Assembly: GCF_000182925.2 (NCBI RefSeq)
Contig: NC_026506.1
Location: forward strand, 1,302,001-1,366,000
Source of the DNA: Neurospora crassa OR74A
Taxonomy: Eukaryota; Ascomycota; Sordariomycetes; Sordariales; Sordariaceae
Length of the DNA: 64,000 bases
Direction of reading: 5' to 3'
The notes below the pieces were generated by a model, which searched no databases, was not told the DNA's origin, and was given only the letters and a program-made list of their open reading frames with translations. This document shows, piece by piece, positions 43,001-54,869 of the stretch. Made by a program: the position numbers and the translations under genes. The number at the start of each line of letters is the position of its first letter. Position 1 is the first letter of the stretch.

Positions 43001-46000
43001 GAGACGAGTCTCCCAGGTTCTGCGCATGGTAGCCTGCTTCTCTCCGTCGCATTGCTTGTAGACAATGAGCTCTTCCAGCTCCGCGAGCATCTGGACGCGT
43101 ACTACAACCTGATAAGCCCGGTTGTAAGACTCGCTAACAAGCGCACTAAGCTCGGTATCCAGTCCTTCGCGAGCTTGCTCGATGCATGCCATAGCCTCCC
43201 TGAACTGATTGCGGTGAAGGGCCAGAATCGCACCGAAGAAAGCTCTATCTGGGGAGAAGCGCTTCATTGACTGAAGGTAGCTGTCCATCGAGTCCCATTT
43301 GCCGAGACCCCAGGCAGCGGTTGTGGCCAATGGAGCAATGCGTCTCTGAATTTCAGGGGCCGAATTGGCCCAGGTCTTTCCAGCAAGCGTAGCCAGAGAA
43401 TCCCACTCGCCAAGAGCGTGATAACAACGCATCTTGCCCATCACAATGTCGACGGGAACAGGCTGGTCTTCGGGAATTTCGCGCTCACGTTGGCAGTAGA
43501 AGTTGAGGGCCTCGTCCCAACGCTCGAGCTTCTCGAACCAACTCTCGCGCAACTGGATACCCTCCCTGTAGGTCTTGACTTTACGAAGAATACCGATGGC
43601 AGCATCGGATTGCTGAAGCTGGTTGTTGATGACAATCAAAGCCTCCACTGCACCACTATTATGGTCCTGCAAAAACTCGAGCTCTTTATAGTGAAGAGCC
43701 TTTGCGTATGCGTGGCAACGTGCGGCCTCACGTCCCAATACTCTTATGTCAATAGGCAGCGCCTTATCATCGTGCTCCATGAACTCGGCAAGGTTGAGGA
43801 GCTGGCCAAGGAGATCCGGTGGCACGTTCTCCGATTTGATCGTATTCTCAATGTTGGTGATCAAGTCCTCCTGTTAAACAAGCTGTTAGTATCCGGCTCG
43901 GATCATTCTAAATACCGCGCTGACATACCTGGAACTGTTCATAAAGCTCGCTCCAGCAGGACACGAAGGCCGAGTTGAAGAGCTCACGCGCAAGAGGCTG
44001 GTAGTTGCTGGCCAAGCTGGCACAAGCACGCAAGGAATGGTTCGGCGACTCGGTAAGAAGAGTTGTGCTAAACTTCCTGAACCACTCATGCCAATCGTCC
44101 TTGGTGGACTTGCCCTTTGTTTCCCACACTTGCTTGAGATGCACCGGATTCAGGGTCAACTTCTTGGGCGGGTTGTTTTCGGCAGCAAAGCCCTCCATGG
44201 AGATGTCTTCAAACCGAGGAGCGAGATTTTGTGGGAGGGCCTCGCCCTTCTTTAGCTTCTCGATGGCCTTTTCGTAATTCGAGTGCTGGATGGCATACAT
44301 GGAGATCGCCTTGTCGACTGTGTGCTCGAAATGCAAGTAGTCGCGTCCTAGTTGCAGCATAAGGGCGCAAAGTGTGTCCAAAGCCGCTACCCGAAGACTC
44401 GGCTCGCCACTAGCCAACACACGAGTCAGAGGATGGATGATCTTTGACGCGTAGTCGTTCAAGTTCACCATGCTCGAAAGCTTGCCGATCGTCTCGATAG
44501 CCGATTTCCGAAGGAACAATGGCTGGCTGTGACTGTCGAAGAGGCGTACAATAACTGGGATTATCAAATGCATGTACTCTTCGGCGCTTGAGCCAAATAC
44601 CAGGAACGCGTGGAACACTTTCTCGCTAGGTTGCCGCTTCGTGCTAACATCCTTCTCGAGCACGCCTAGCATAAGTGGGAGTAACTTGGCGAGGTAAATC
44701 TTGAACTCGCCCTCAAGAGACCGCGAGATTGACTCTATCAGCCCCAGGATAGTGCTCTGAAGCGCGAGAGTTGTGTGCCAGTACTCCTGAAGAACATCGA
44801 TGATGTCCTTGAGATAAACTCGGATGTGTTGGCGAACGATACTGACCAGCCTGCTCAAGTGATTGAAGTAGAACTCAAGCCGGGCGTTGCTCGACGCACG
44901 GATGACTGATATGAAGGCGGGGACCACACGATCAAGGAACTGTACACACTTCAGTCCCAGAGTGATGAAAATGCTCATGATGGCATCGACAACGTTTCCG
45001 TGCCACTGGACTAAAGACTGATCCTTCAGGATCTGAAGCAGTGCGTTGATCACCACGGTCGGATAGTAGTCTTCATTAGATGGTGTTAGGCCACCCATCA
45101 TCAGAGAGACATCAGTCAGTTGGGCGGCTTCATTGTTCCGCTTGTTGTCATCAGTCCTTTCTTCGACCTGCATCAAGTTAGTCAACGCGGTTTTGAGGGA
45201 ATCGGGGGTCTTGTTTGAGGGGTTTCCGCTCCTCGCACTCGCGACATTGGCCACTTGGCTGGCCATACTGTCCTTTGCAGGACTAGCCTGGAGCATTTCA
45301 TATAGGTGATCGGTCAAATGCCGAAGGTGCTTGATTTCGTCTGGAATTGACCTCAGGGTATCCTATACCTGATGTTTGTAAGGGTCCAGAGCGCCTAGGA
45401 TGCCCATAAGTTTGATGGTCTCCTGTCGCAATGTGCCGTGTTGGGGCTCTCCGCGGATGATTGACTGGAGAATCTCCAGAAGTTGGGGATATTCGAGATA
45501 GGGTTTGATGACATAGCCAGCGTTGCTAGCAAGTTGACCGAGTGTGTGGAGAGCAGCTTCCCGCTTGATAGGAGCACTCTGATCTTGTAGGGCATCAATG
45601 ATAATGGGCATCAACGTATCCTTGTAAGCAAGCATCGATTCACCGCCGACCGTGCACAACTCGCCAATCGCCTGAAGGACAGTTGCAGCCACAGAAGGCG
45701 TGGGATCACGCGCTTTTGGTAAGAGAACCTCGGTTATGGAGTTCACGTAGGGCTTGACCAAGTCCTGGGCATGCTGCGTAAGCAGACTGAGCAACTTGGA
45801 ACTCTCCTCTTTACTCCTGGCCACATCCGTGTATTCCAGTTCCGTTAGCATCTGAATAATGGTCTTACGCAACTGTGGAATGACGTAGGCCGGGTTGTAA
45901 CGAGCCAGACGTCCGATGATCGAAACCGCAACTTCTCTGATGGCGAATTGTTCGTCGTGGAGGGCGAAAAACAAGGTCCGGATATTCTCAGCTTTGGCTA

Positions 46001-47953
46001 GGTGCTGATCGAAGCGCTCGTCGAGGGCGGCCAGAACAGTGCGTCTGATGCCGGGATCCGGATCCGAAACTCCGACTGTCAAGAGCTTCTCAATAACATC
46101 TGCGACCACCTGGAGGGCATGGTAACTTGTCTGGTTGACAATGGGGTCGCGCACGTAAAGCTGACAGCAGGTGAGAGCAGCTGCCTCACGGATTTCCGGA
46201 TCGTCATCTTCAACGTATTTGATCGCAACGTCGCGGACGAACTCGTTCAAGACATGTCCTGCAGCTACGGTCAGTTCTCGCTCCAATGGGGTATCAGTGT
46301 AGGCCGGCCAATGTCCCGACGACTGCCCTTCTTCGTAACTGGCAGCATCGGACCGAGATTGGAATTTCTTTGGCCAGTCCGGCTTCTTGGGGAACTGAAG
46401 AGTAACGTACCTGAAAAATCAAAACTGCCGAGGGTGTTCAAAGCCAATTTGACCTCGGCCTTTCCTCGCTCCTGCACTGATGGATCCTTGGGATCTTTTG
46501 GGATGGCCGGGATCGAAGTGAGTGTGTTGGGATGCGGTGCTCCTAGCGGTCGGAATGGTTCTCCACACAAAACCTTGCTGAGCATATCGAGCAACCGTTC
46601 CTGGATGGTAGCCTTGACTGGGGGAATGTAGAAGGCCATGTCAACCAAAGCCTGGGTTAGTTTCGGGGTGAGCTCGCAGGCGAAGATTGGATCCAGGAGC
46701 GCCTCCATATATTTGCTCAATGTCTGACCTACGGCCACGGCCAAACGGCTAATACAATCGAAGACGGGGTCGACCGAACCTCGCTTCCGTGACTGTATAC
46801 TTAGGCCGTCTCGAACATATATGAGGACGTCATCGAGATAGGGAGCGATGGCGCTCTTGACTGAGTTGGCAACGTTACCAATAGCGAGAAAGGCATCGTT
46901 CCTTTCCTTTTCCTTCTTAAGCATATGAGAAAGATGAATCATAAACTTGTGCAGATATGTTGATGCAAAGTCGTTCGGTGCGTAGTTGGCCAAGTCCGGG
47001 ATGAGGAGGACCACCGTCTTACGAATAGCCGGGTCCTTGGCGTCCTTGTGACGGAAGACGATATCGCATGCCTCGCCGTAGTGGGTTTGCATGTACATGC
47101 CACCCTGCTCTAGCAGCTCCTTGAGAACCAAGAGAGAAGCATGGACTGACTCGACAGTGTTTGTCTTGAGTCCCCTGACGGCTTCATGGAACATCTTGTC
47201 CATCCACTCCTGCTTCATGGCCTGATCACGTTCCCTAATAATCTTGAAGCAGGCACTGACTGTCTCGGCAGAAGTGGCTCGGATCAACAGTCGCTGATCT
47301 CGGAGGCCGATCCAGGACTGCTCAAAGACGAAGTTAACGTACGGGTACATGAGAGTGGGTGCGTTGCGTGCCAGCTCGCGTAGAATAAGGACGGCGGCAT
47401 ATCGCCTTTCTTCAACTCGCTCTGACTGGAGCCATTCCAGAGCCAGCTTGACCTCGGCATCAACAAGCTCTGAGATCAGAGAGCCGCCAGGTTTGCAAAG
47501 CTTTCCCAAGACGACCGCGGCGGGCTGCATTGGTGTTACGTCTTTGCTGCGGAGGATGTAGCCAATGTGCTGCTCGAAGCGACTGTACTTGAGGGCTAGG
47601 TCGATACCATCGAAGTCGACCAAAGCATCGAGGATGTAAACACCGCCCATCCGGTCACACGTGTCGGTCCCTTGTATAAGCGCCATGGTCCTTTGGTTGA
47701 CTGTGTTGAAAAAGGCCGTAAACTGCTCCGCGCCCATTTCTATACAGCCTTGTATGTTAGCATGTGTTCCAATATCTGACAGGAATCTGAGGAGAAACTC
47801 GGAATTGGTGGACTTGCCTTGCTTCGCAACGTTTACCAAATCTCTGATCTGCCGAGCAGCGCGCTTCCGCGCGTCGTCGCTAGAGGTGCGATTCCTCACA
47901 TCGCGAATGTATGTTTCCAGCGTTGCCGCTGCTTGCTCCTTTGTGAGCGACAT
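40074..47953 (-). CDS. tor: TOR kinase (phosphatidylinositol-3-kinase-related), five exons, 2469 aa
   Basis: Exons (minus order): 46411-47953, 45369-46258, 43929-45167, 40625-43870, 40074-40565; all splice sites are canonical and the frame closes. TOR is the Ser/Thr kinase of TORC1/TORC2, which matches growth to nutrients. In order: N-terminal HEAT repeats (about 1-1200), FAT domain (about 1225-1800), the FRB rapamycin-binding domain ([20 protein letters not shown]), the kinase with [13 protein letters not shown] catalytic loop (about 2221) and [13 protein letters not shown] metal-binding motif (about 2242), and an invariant FATC end ([11 protein letters not shown]). The Ser in EEASRLYFG corresponds to the residue whose change gives rapamycin resistance in yeast, so this allele looks sensitive. 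An acidic/Pro-rich insert lies between kinase and FATC (residues about 2320-2420). Length matches the family (about 2400-2550). One copy is seen, as in most filamentous fungi. Confidence 0.97.
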
Positions 47954-49571
47954 CTTGGTGTTGTCCGACTATAACGTCTTGATCTCTTTTTCAGATGTCG
48001 GACAGCCTCGTCTGCAACTAGGCCTATCGTCGCTGGCCCATAGTAAGCGGGGCCAACGTGCTTCAAGAGCCGGTTGACCGGCCGAGGCGAAGGGCGCGTG
48101 TGTAACAGCTGCGCCTTCTTGTCGCAGTCGTCAAGAGTGTCGCGGGTCGTGGGCTGAGCGCAATCGCAAGGTCGGTTGCAGTGGTTGGTTTGAGGTTGAT
48201 CGATGTGGGAGCAGGTGATGTTCGGGTCAAATGCGATTGAAATGGTTTGGATGGAACGGGCAAATGGGCGTGCGGTAGTGTCCAGCAACGTAACACGCTC
48301 GTGAGTCGTAATGACCGTCAGCAAGACGAAGTGAATAGGCCGAAGATAGAATGCAAATCCGTTATAACTTGTGACCACGCGCGCCTAAATCAAAAGTAAG
48401 GCGGGTGGTTCTGGGTATCGTAGAAGCTTGGAGCTATCACAGCCTTCAAGCTGAAGTGGAAAGTAGTTTAGACTAGTCGTTGAGAGAAGGTCGGGAATGG
48501 ACCGATAGACCGCCGGCTGTCAAGGTACAGGGTGGAACTTGGGGAGACCCTGGTCCTTGACTGTTGGGTCGCCGTTGAAGTGGTTGGTGATGAGGGAAAA
48601 CGAAACGGTCGGGTTGAAGTTTGAGAGTGGACGACAGCCAGCCCGAGAAGGAGGGGTTCCACGCTGCGTCACTGGATGAAGGACCACAATGGATATTGGG
48701 TCTTGGGAGGAGGAGGGAGAGGAGGGGGAGGGTCCGTGTGGATGCCCTGGCTGGATAGGTAGCCGGGGCCGGGGGACGGAAAGGTCTCGAGCCGCGGGAT
48801 CGATGTTTGCGCGGGCGGGCGTTGGGTGTGCGTCCGCTACAGTAATCTGCTTCTCGAATGATGGATATAACGGAATTTCAGCTTTGTATCCCCAAATCAT
48901 CAACAACAACGGCGATGAAACACGGCGGGCCGTACAATGTGCCAAGCAGCCGATGGTCGTTGGTTAATTTGTCGACGACGTTGTTCCCCGTCGCCGGCGG
49001 GGGCTCAGGGCAGTATACTACTATGTAGATGGAGAATTGGAAATACGGTGGAGCTACTAAACCTGGCGGGCATGGATCCTCTTGTCGCCCCTGCAGCCTC
49101 GTCTCATGAGGCTTCGGCTTCAAAGTCACCTGGAACACCTCAACGGCTTGCAACGGGAATTTCACACAACTGGAAGCCAGTGGAAGGCACGCATCTGCAA
49201 GCTCCAATTACAGGTTGCAGTGGACAACTGCTATTGGCACAGGGGCACGCTTTGACGCGCTTCATCCCGCTGCGGATGGAAGCCCGGTGCCCCCTGTCGT
49301 GAACTTTAAATTTACAGTGGAGGAACCAACCAACCTCAGCTCTTCCCGTCCCCTTCTTCCTTTCTTATCTTATCTCTGCCGCGACTTGCTCTGTCCATTC
49401 CGTCAACCTGCAGTGTACACAACGACGCCACTCCGTCTCCGGCCAACTCTCTTCATCGAATTGTACCTAAATACCTCTACTGTAATAATACTTGACGGAC
49501 CATACACCCTCAACCAACTCCAAGACCACAGCAACAACCATCCCCTCAGCCCCCTACACACCATCACCACC
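47954..49571. other. Divergent promoter region of TOR and Rtf2
   Basis: 1.6 kb between the ATGs of TOR (minus) and Rtf2 (plus). Open frames up to 160 codons have no protein-like content. A GA/GGAG-rich patch lies near 48704-48735. A pyrimidine-rich leader precedes Rtf2. Confidence 0.45.
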
Positions 49572-50513
49572 ATGGGTAATGACGGAGGCTCCATCCCCAA
49601 GCGACGCGAGCTCGTCAAAGAAGCAGCGCGCAACCCGACAATAAGCGAGCTTAAAGCCACCGCCTTCGAATCGCTCAACCACGCCTGGACCCACGATCCC
49701 ATCTCTTCCGAGCCCATTGATCTCGAAACCGTCGTGTCTGACTGGCGCGGCCGTCTCTACAATTACGAATCCATCCTCAAGGGGCTGATGCCCGGTAGTA
49801 ACGATGACTCCTCCGAGAACAAACAAGACACAACATCTCCCGCGCTTGTTAATACCAGCACCAATAGCAGTAGCGTGGGCAACGGTGAGTCGACGGCAAC
49901 GCCAACAGCCATCTTCGCGACCGAGCTAAGCTTCGCCTCCACCGGCATCAAATCCCTTCGCGACGTGGTCAAGCTCAAGTTCAAGCGGTACACGCCGCCC
50001 GGGGGTGGCAACAAAAAAGAAAAGGAAATCTTTGCGTGTCCCGTTACGCTCAAAGAGCTGGGACCATCTACAAAATCCGTCTATCTGGTCCCTTGCGGCC
50101 ACGTCTTTGCCGAGATGGCGATACAGATGATCACAGAGGAGGTGTGCCCAGAGTGCAGCGAACCATTCAAGTCAGAGGACGTTATTCCCATTCTGCCGAC
50201 CGATAAGGCGGATATTCAACGGTTATCGAAGCGGATGGAGGATCTCAAGACGAAAGGCCTGACGCACAGTCTGAAAAAGGACAAGAGCGCCAGCAAGGAG
50301 AAGAAAAAGAACAAGCGCACGGCTGACGAGGCCAATGGTGACGCTGACAAGGAGAAGGAGACTAAGAAGGCCAAGAAGAGTGCTGGTGAGAGTATATCTA
50401 GCCGGGTGAGTGGCATCAACAACGCCGCCACGGCTGCGCTCACTGCTAGGGTATTAGCGGACCAGGATGAAGCCATGAAGCGACGTAAACTAGCAGCTGC
50501 TGGACTTCGATGA
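49572..50513 (+). CDS. rtf2: Rtf2 family replication termination factor, 313 aa
   Basis: The start MGNDGGSIPKRRELVKEAAR is the family's N-terminal signature (MGNDGGSIP...R.ELVK). The ATG at 49572 is preceded by ACCACC and is preferred over the longer open frame above it. A variant RING/U-box-like zinc domain spans residues about 154-205 (FACPVTLKELGPSTKSVYL, VPCGHVFAEMAI, CPECSEPFKSEDVIPILP). The C-terminal half is a Lys/Glu-rich helix and nuclear signal (SKEKKKNKRTADEA, KETKKAKKSAGE), ending DEAMKRRKLAAAGLR. Family knowledge: in fission yeast Rtf2 acts at stalled forks and in mRNA splicing, and in animals RTF2 is removed from stalled forks. There is no intron. A Ser/Thr/Asn-rich linker (residues about 78-105) is variable. 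Confidence 0.95.
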   Translation: MGNDGGSIPKRRELVKEAARNPTISELKATAFESLNHAWTHDPISSEPIDLETVVSDWRGRLYNYESILKGLMPGSNDDSSENKQDTTSPALVNTSTNSSSVGNGESTATPTAIFATELSFASTGIKSLRDVVKLKFKRYTPPGGGNKKEKEIFACPVTLKELGPSTKSVYLVPCGHVFAEMAIQMITEEVCPECSEPFKSEDVIPILPTDKADIQRLSKRMEDLKTKGLTHSLKKDKSASKEKKKNKRTADEANGDADKEKETKKAKKSAGESISSRVSGINNAATAALTARVLADQDEAMKRRKLAAAGLR

Positions 50514-50750
50514 CAGGATGTTTGTAGTAAGCCCTGACCAGCCTTTACTATTCTCTTGTTTCTCGCCACAGTCTAAAGATACCAATCGATTTCGTATGAT
50601 TCTTCATAAAGCACCTCGCAGGCTTGCTTGACCCGAAACGATCTACATACAGACCAACACACACATATAGACAAACAAACAAACCAAATTTTCACCAACT
50701 GTACAACATTGCCAACCATTCTGATACCCAACTCCCCCTCCGTCTCCTCC

Positions 50751-52744
50751 TCAAAGCTCATCATGACCCTTGGTCCCAGCCCCAGGCTCTCCCACATCCT
50801 CACAAGCAGCTGGCGTGCCCACCTCCATCCTGTAAACACACTTCTCGCTCTCACTAACCCTCCACAGCTCATCCTTCTCAGCACACGCCAACCACACATC
50901 TGTCCGTCTCTGCGGCCCGTTCCAGCACCCCTGACCATTCTCAAACCTCAACACCATCCTCGGCCCCTTACCCAGGCCCTTTCCATCCACGCGATCCTCC
51001 TCATCGGCAATTTCGGTAGTGATCCGCTCAAAGTTGCCCATATTGGTGTTGCCATGGCCCTTCTTGCTCTTTTGGGTCGTACGATCGAACCAGCACAGCT
51101 CATACTCGTACTCGCCCACGTCGGCGCTGACGCACTGGCCCTTGAGTGCGCGGAAGATGTCGTCGGGCCCGTAGTCCTTGGCTAAGTCGCGCTCCTCGTC
51201 GGCGAGCTGCGACGTCTTGGTGGTGTGCTCGGCGCGGGCAGCCTCGAGCGCGTCGCGCGCGGCCTTGACTAGCTTGGATTCCGTAGGGCCGCCGGTGGTT
51301 GGGTTGTCGGCAAGGACGCCGTTCTCAATCAGCCAGACTTTGAGAGAGGAGATCTTGGAGTGGATAAAGGGGCGGACGGAGGGCGGGAGGTAGGCTTCTA
51401 GGTTGTAGACTAGGGCTTCTTGTTAGTCATCGACTGTGCAAATGGAATGGGTTGAAGGAGCAAGGTACATACCAATATCGGCATCGCTGCTCTCTTCCTC
51501 CTGGAACTCAGCCCAGTTGATGCCCGAATCGGGGCCATCCTCCTTGAGGACCTCCAAAACATCGGCATCAACGACCTCCGACTTCTTCTCAGTAGACTTG
51601 CCGGCAGCATAGTTCTCGTAGCCCTGAACAGCCGCCTTGACACCCTCGTCGTTGAAGTTGGGGTTATACTCCTCCTTGAGCTTACTCAAGATATCCTCCA
51701 GCTGATCGACGCGATCCTGCAAGTCGTCGCGCTGATCCAGCACCTTATCAAGGGTATCCCTCAGCTCATCAACGCGCTTCTTGGCCAGTCCAACCAAAAC
51801 ACCCAGCTTACCGCCCTCGCCCGGCGCCTTGACCACCTTGCCTCTCTCAGCCCGCTCAACCTCATCGTACTTTTTCTGCAACTCCGCCTTCTGCACCTCC
51901 AAGTTGGCAATCTCCTCCTTCAAACTAGCAACCTTGCTCTCCACGCGCCGACGCAGCTCGCTCGCTTCTTTGACGAGAGTCCGTCTCTGCTTGGCCGACC
52001 GCTCCTTGCTCTGCCGACGCTCCTCCTGGAGGCGGCGGTACTCCTTCCCAATGGACGCGCAGCGGTTCTCACACTTGGTGCCGCCGACGTGGAGGGCCTC
52101 GTCGGTGCCGTCGCAGCAGAGTTCATGGTCGCACACGCCGTCGTTGACGTACATGAAGGGGATGTAGGCACCGATGTGGCCCTTGTTCTCACACCAGAAG
52201 CCGGGCAGGGCGCGCGTGGTGTTGGTAGTGCCCGTCACGGAACCGGGCAGAGGCTGCTCGGGCGAGAGGGGGTCCAGGTGCGAGCATGCTGAGGTTCCCG
52301 GCTCGTCGGAGCCGTCGGGGCAGTCGCAGGAGTTGTCGTTGACTTGGGAGGACTTGAGGACGATCGAGGGGTTGCTGATACAGGTGAAGGTTTCCTTGTT
52401 TGCGTAGAACTTTGCGACTGTTTAGGAGGTGGTTGGGGGTGGTTAGCTATCGGGTTCGAGACGTAGGGTAATGTACTTGGGCCATTGGTATGGTTCATTG
52501 ATGGAGGAAGCATTGGAAGAATGAATAGAGTTCACATAGTTAAATTGGTGGTACCACGCCAACTCGTCCGTAAACATCGCAGCCCAAGACCAAAATCTCG
52601 GATAGACCATCAAGGTGCGTGAAACAACATGGGAAGCTTCCACTTACATTCAGGCCCAACTCCTCTGGGGACGCTCTCAGTAGCAGCGATAGTGCCAGTG
52701 GGAGCAATGGTGCTCAACAGCACCAAAGCAGCAGTCCGTCTCAT
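50751..52744 (-). CDS. Glucosidase II beta subunit (PRKCSH type), three exons, 569 aa
   Basis: Exons are 52648-52744, 51473-52417 and 50751-51418; phases 1 and 1, frame closes. The first exon gives a signal peptide (MRRTAALVLLSTIAPTGTIA), and the splice rebuilds GVGPEFAKFYANKETFTC, a hallmark of the family. Two LDL-receptor-A-like Ca-binding repeats follow (NSCDCPDGSDEPGTSAC and CDHELCCDGTDEALHVGGTK), then a long coiled coil (about 140-260), an acidic linker and a C-terminal mannose-6-phosphate-receptor homology domain (LKGQCVSADVGEYEYELCWF, ENGQGCWNGPQRRTDVWLAC, ESEKCVYRMEVGTPAACED). The chain ends in HDEL, the ER retrieval signal. Role: the non-catalytic partner that holds glucosidase II in the ER and helps it trim the inner glucoses of N-glycans. 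All expected parts are present. Confidence 0.96.
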
Positions 52745-53416
52745 TGTCGTGTACTATATACCACTCTACTGTCTGTCCAGCTGGTAAGAAGAACGAGAGA
52801 AAGAAGGAAAGAAAAGGAAACAATCAAACCATCCAAAGTTGAACAATCGCGAAGACAATTGCCAGTTGTACATACAGCTTCACCAGATCGTCCAGTTGAC
52901 ATGGGATGCTGCCCCTGTAGCTCGACGGATAGCTGTCCGCCCAGTGGGGGTCTCCCGTACATAATTGTTAGTGCAGCTGAGTGCTCAGGGGCGGGGAACC
53001 TGAACGTGGTCGGTACCTTTCAGGACAACTTGCACTCCTGCCGGCGCTTTGCCAGCTGTCAGCATCGTTAGATGTACCTTGAGGCTTTGTCACGTGCAAG
53101 TTCTGCTGGGCAGCAAATGTTAAGCGCGCTGCCAAAACCTTGAGACGACGCGCGGTAAACCCTCCCCCACTGCCCGGGTCCCATCCTGCCAAGCCGCGCC
53201 AAAAGTGCCCCACACAGAACGTCCAAGGTTTCGACGACCCCACCGAGCGTAGAAAAAAAGTCCCCAGGCTGCCCCGCGATTTCGCGAATAGCATCATCAA
53301 CCGTCAGCGACGGGATATTGACGACGACGACGGCAACAACAAAGGCGCAAAACCGGTCGCACAATCCCAGCCGACCCTCATTCAACTTGATACTACGAAT
53401 GCAGAAGATAGTGACA
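52745..53416. other. Divergent promoter region
   Basis: 0.67 kb between the ATGs of glucosidase II beta (minus) and the cyclin-D1-binding-like gene (plus). No repeat or extra gene was seen. Confidence 0.4.
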
Positions 53417-54598
53417 ATGTCCTCCACCACCACCACCACCACCACCAACCCCACGGGCCTCGACGCCCTCAACAACCTAATCACCTCCACCCTCGACCTC
53501 ATCACCCGCCTCGAAACCGTCGTCGCCAACATCACCGCCGAAAACCAGCGCACTTCTGCCCCCTCTTCCACAGAAGCGCCCGCCAACCCCCACCCCGAAA
53601 TCAACCCCCTCTCCCTCGCCTCCGACTCCGCCACCCTCCTCCGCGCGCACGCCACCAAGCTCTCGCTCCTCATCATCAACGAGCCCTTCACGCCCTCAGC
53701 AATCATCTCCATCCTCCGCCAATTGACCTCCGGCCCGCTTCCGGGGCTCGCCAGCGCCGCGCAAATCTGTGTTGCTTCGCAATGGACAAAGACAATCAGC
53801 CAGGATCTGGGGTACCGGATTTCGAGGGTGTTGAGGGAGACGAGGGCGTTGGTGGGGAAGATACCAGGAGATGGGAAGGCGTTGAAGGACGGGCCGGCCA
53901 AGGGTGGGAGGGGAAGCATTGCCAATACGGGAACGCTGTGGGCGGCGTGTGATGAGCTGGTTGCGTTTGCGAAGAGGGGGTTTGGGGGAAACTTGGTAAA
54001 GAAGACGGAGGAGTTGAGGGATACGGTCAAGGATGTGATGGAGGAGTTGAAGGAGTGGGGGGAGGAGACGGGGAGTGATGATGAGGATGAAGAGGAGGAC
54101 GACGACGAAGACGAAGAAGAAGAAGACGAAGGGGTGAAGGAGGTTACACAGTCACTGGAGGCGACAAAGATTGCGGATACACAAGCTATGCTTGACGATC
54201 TGATGAACTCGTCGAGTTACATCCCGCGCGACGACCCGGACAAGATCCGCGAGCGGCTGGACAGCTGTTTGCGCCGGTTGAGGCTGGTGACGCTGTTGTA
54301 CCAGGCCGTTGGGAAGCGCAGGCTCAAGAGCCTACCGCAGACTGCGCCGGTGGAGGGTTCGGATCTCCCGACGCGGTTGGACGAGATCATGGTTCTGCTC
54401 AAGAAGATCCCCGAGAGGTTCGGTAGTCTGGCTTTGGCGTTTTACGAGTTGGATCCTGTGGAGATCGACAAGTTGATGGATCAGTGCTTCTTCGACTGCT
54501 TTGCTGTGGCTGAGCTGCTGATTAAGCCATGGGATGGCGAGAAGGACGAGTTCTCGGATTGGGTAGTCAAGTTCCAGGCGGAGGTCAAGAAGGCTTGA
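53417..54598 (+). CDS. Cyclin-D1-binding protein 1-like (GCIP family), 393 aa
   Basis: A single exon. The chain is almost all alpha-helical: LDALNNLITSTLDLITRLET near the start, LRAHATKLSLLIINEPFTPS (about 75), an acidic patch of Asp/Glu (about 215-235, DDEDEEEDDDEDEEEEDEGV), and a helical C-terminal half (IRERLDSCLRRLRLVTLLYQ, LDPVEIDKLMDQCFFDCFAV, FSDWVVKFQAEVKKA). This layout fits the GCIP/CCNDBP1 family, which in animals binds D-type cyclins and HLH factors; in fungi the role is unknown. The ATG at 53417 has A at -3 and leads into a Thr run (ACC microsatellite); an in-frame ATG 18 bp upstream (53399) has a poorer context. Confidence in the family is good but from memory only. Confidence 0.82.
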   Translation: MSSTTTTTTTNPTGLDALNNLITSTLDLITRLETVVANITAENQRTSAPSSTEAPANPHPEINPLSLASDSATLLRAHATKLSLLIINEPFTPSAIISILRQLTSGPLPGLASAAQICVASQWTKTISQDLGYRISRVLRETRALVGKIPGDGKALKDGPAKGGRGSIANTGTLWAACDELVAFAKRGFGGNLVKKTEELRDTVKDVMEELKEWGEETGSDDEDEEEDDDEDEEEEDEGVKEVTQSLEATKIADTQAMLDDLMNSSSYIPRDDPDKIRERLDSCLRRLRLVTLLYQAVGKRRLKSLPQTAPVEGSDLPTRLDEIMVLLKKIPERFGSLALAFYELDPVEIDKLMDQCFFDCFAVAELLIKPWDGEKDEFSDWVVKFQAEVKKA

Positions 54599-54869
54599 AG
54601 CTTTGAGGGAGGTTCCGTTTGAGAGGCAGAGGGAGCGTATATTTCTCGTACCACGGAGTATCATTATATACCCAATATCCATTGCCAGTGAATGGCAGCC
54701 AAAGAAATACCAAAAAGGTCCCGTCTCCGGCTTCATATCCTGCCCGGTTTTGTACCCTTGCGCGTCAACTACATCCTATGTTGTCTAGCCAACTTGCCAC
54801 CTGCCAAGCTCCTTACTCTAGTAAGTCATCTGGAGCAGAGTGAGTAAGGCTACGACCCCTTTAACTACC

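Noticed and set aside
49215-49571. Extended N-terminus of Rtf2
   Set aside because: The family signature MGNDGGSIP begins at 49572; the upstream open frame is leader sequence.
53140-53952. His/Pro/Arg-rich frame over the GCIP-like gene
   Set aside because: Alternative-frame reading of the ACC-rich start of the real gene.
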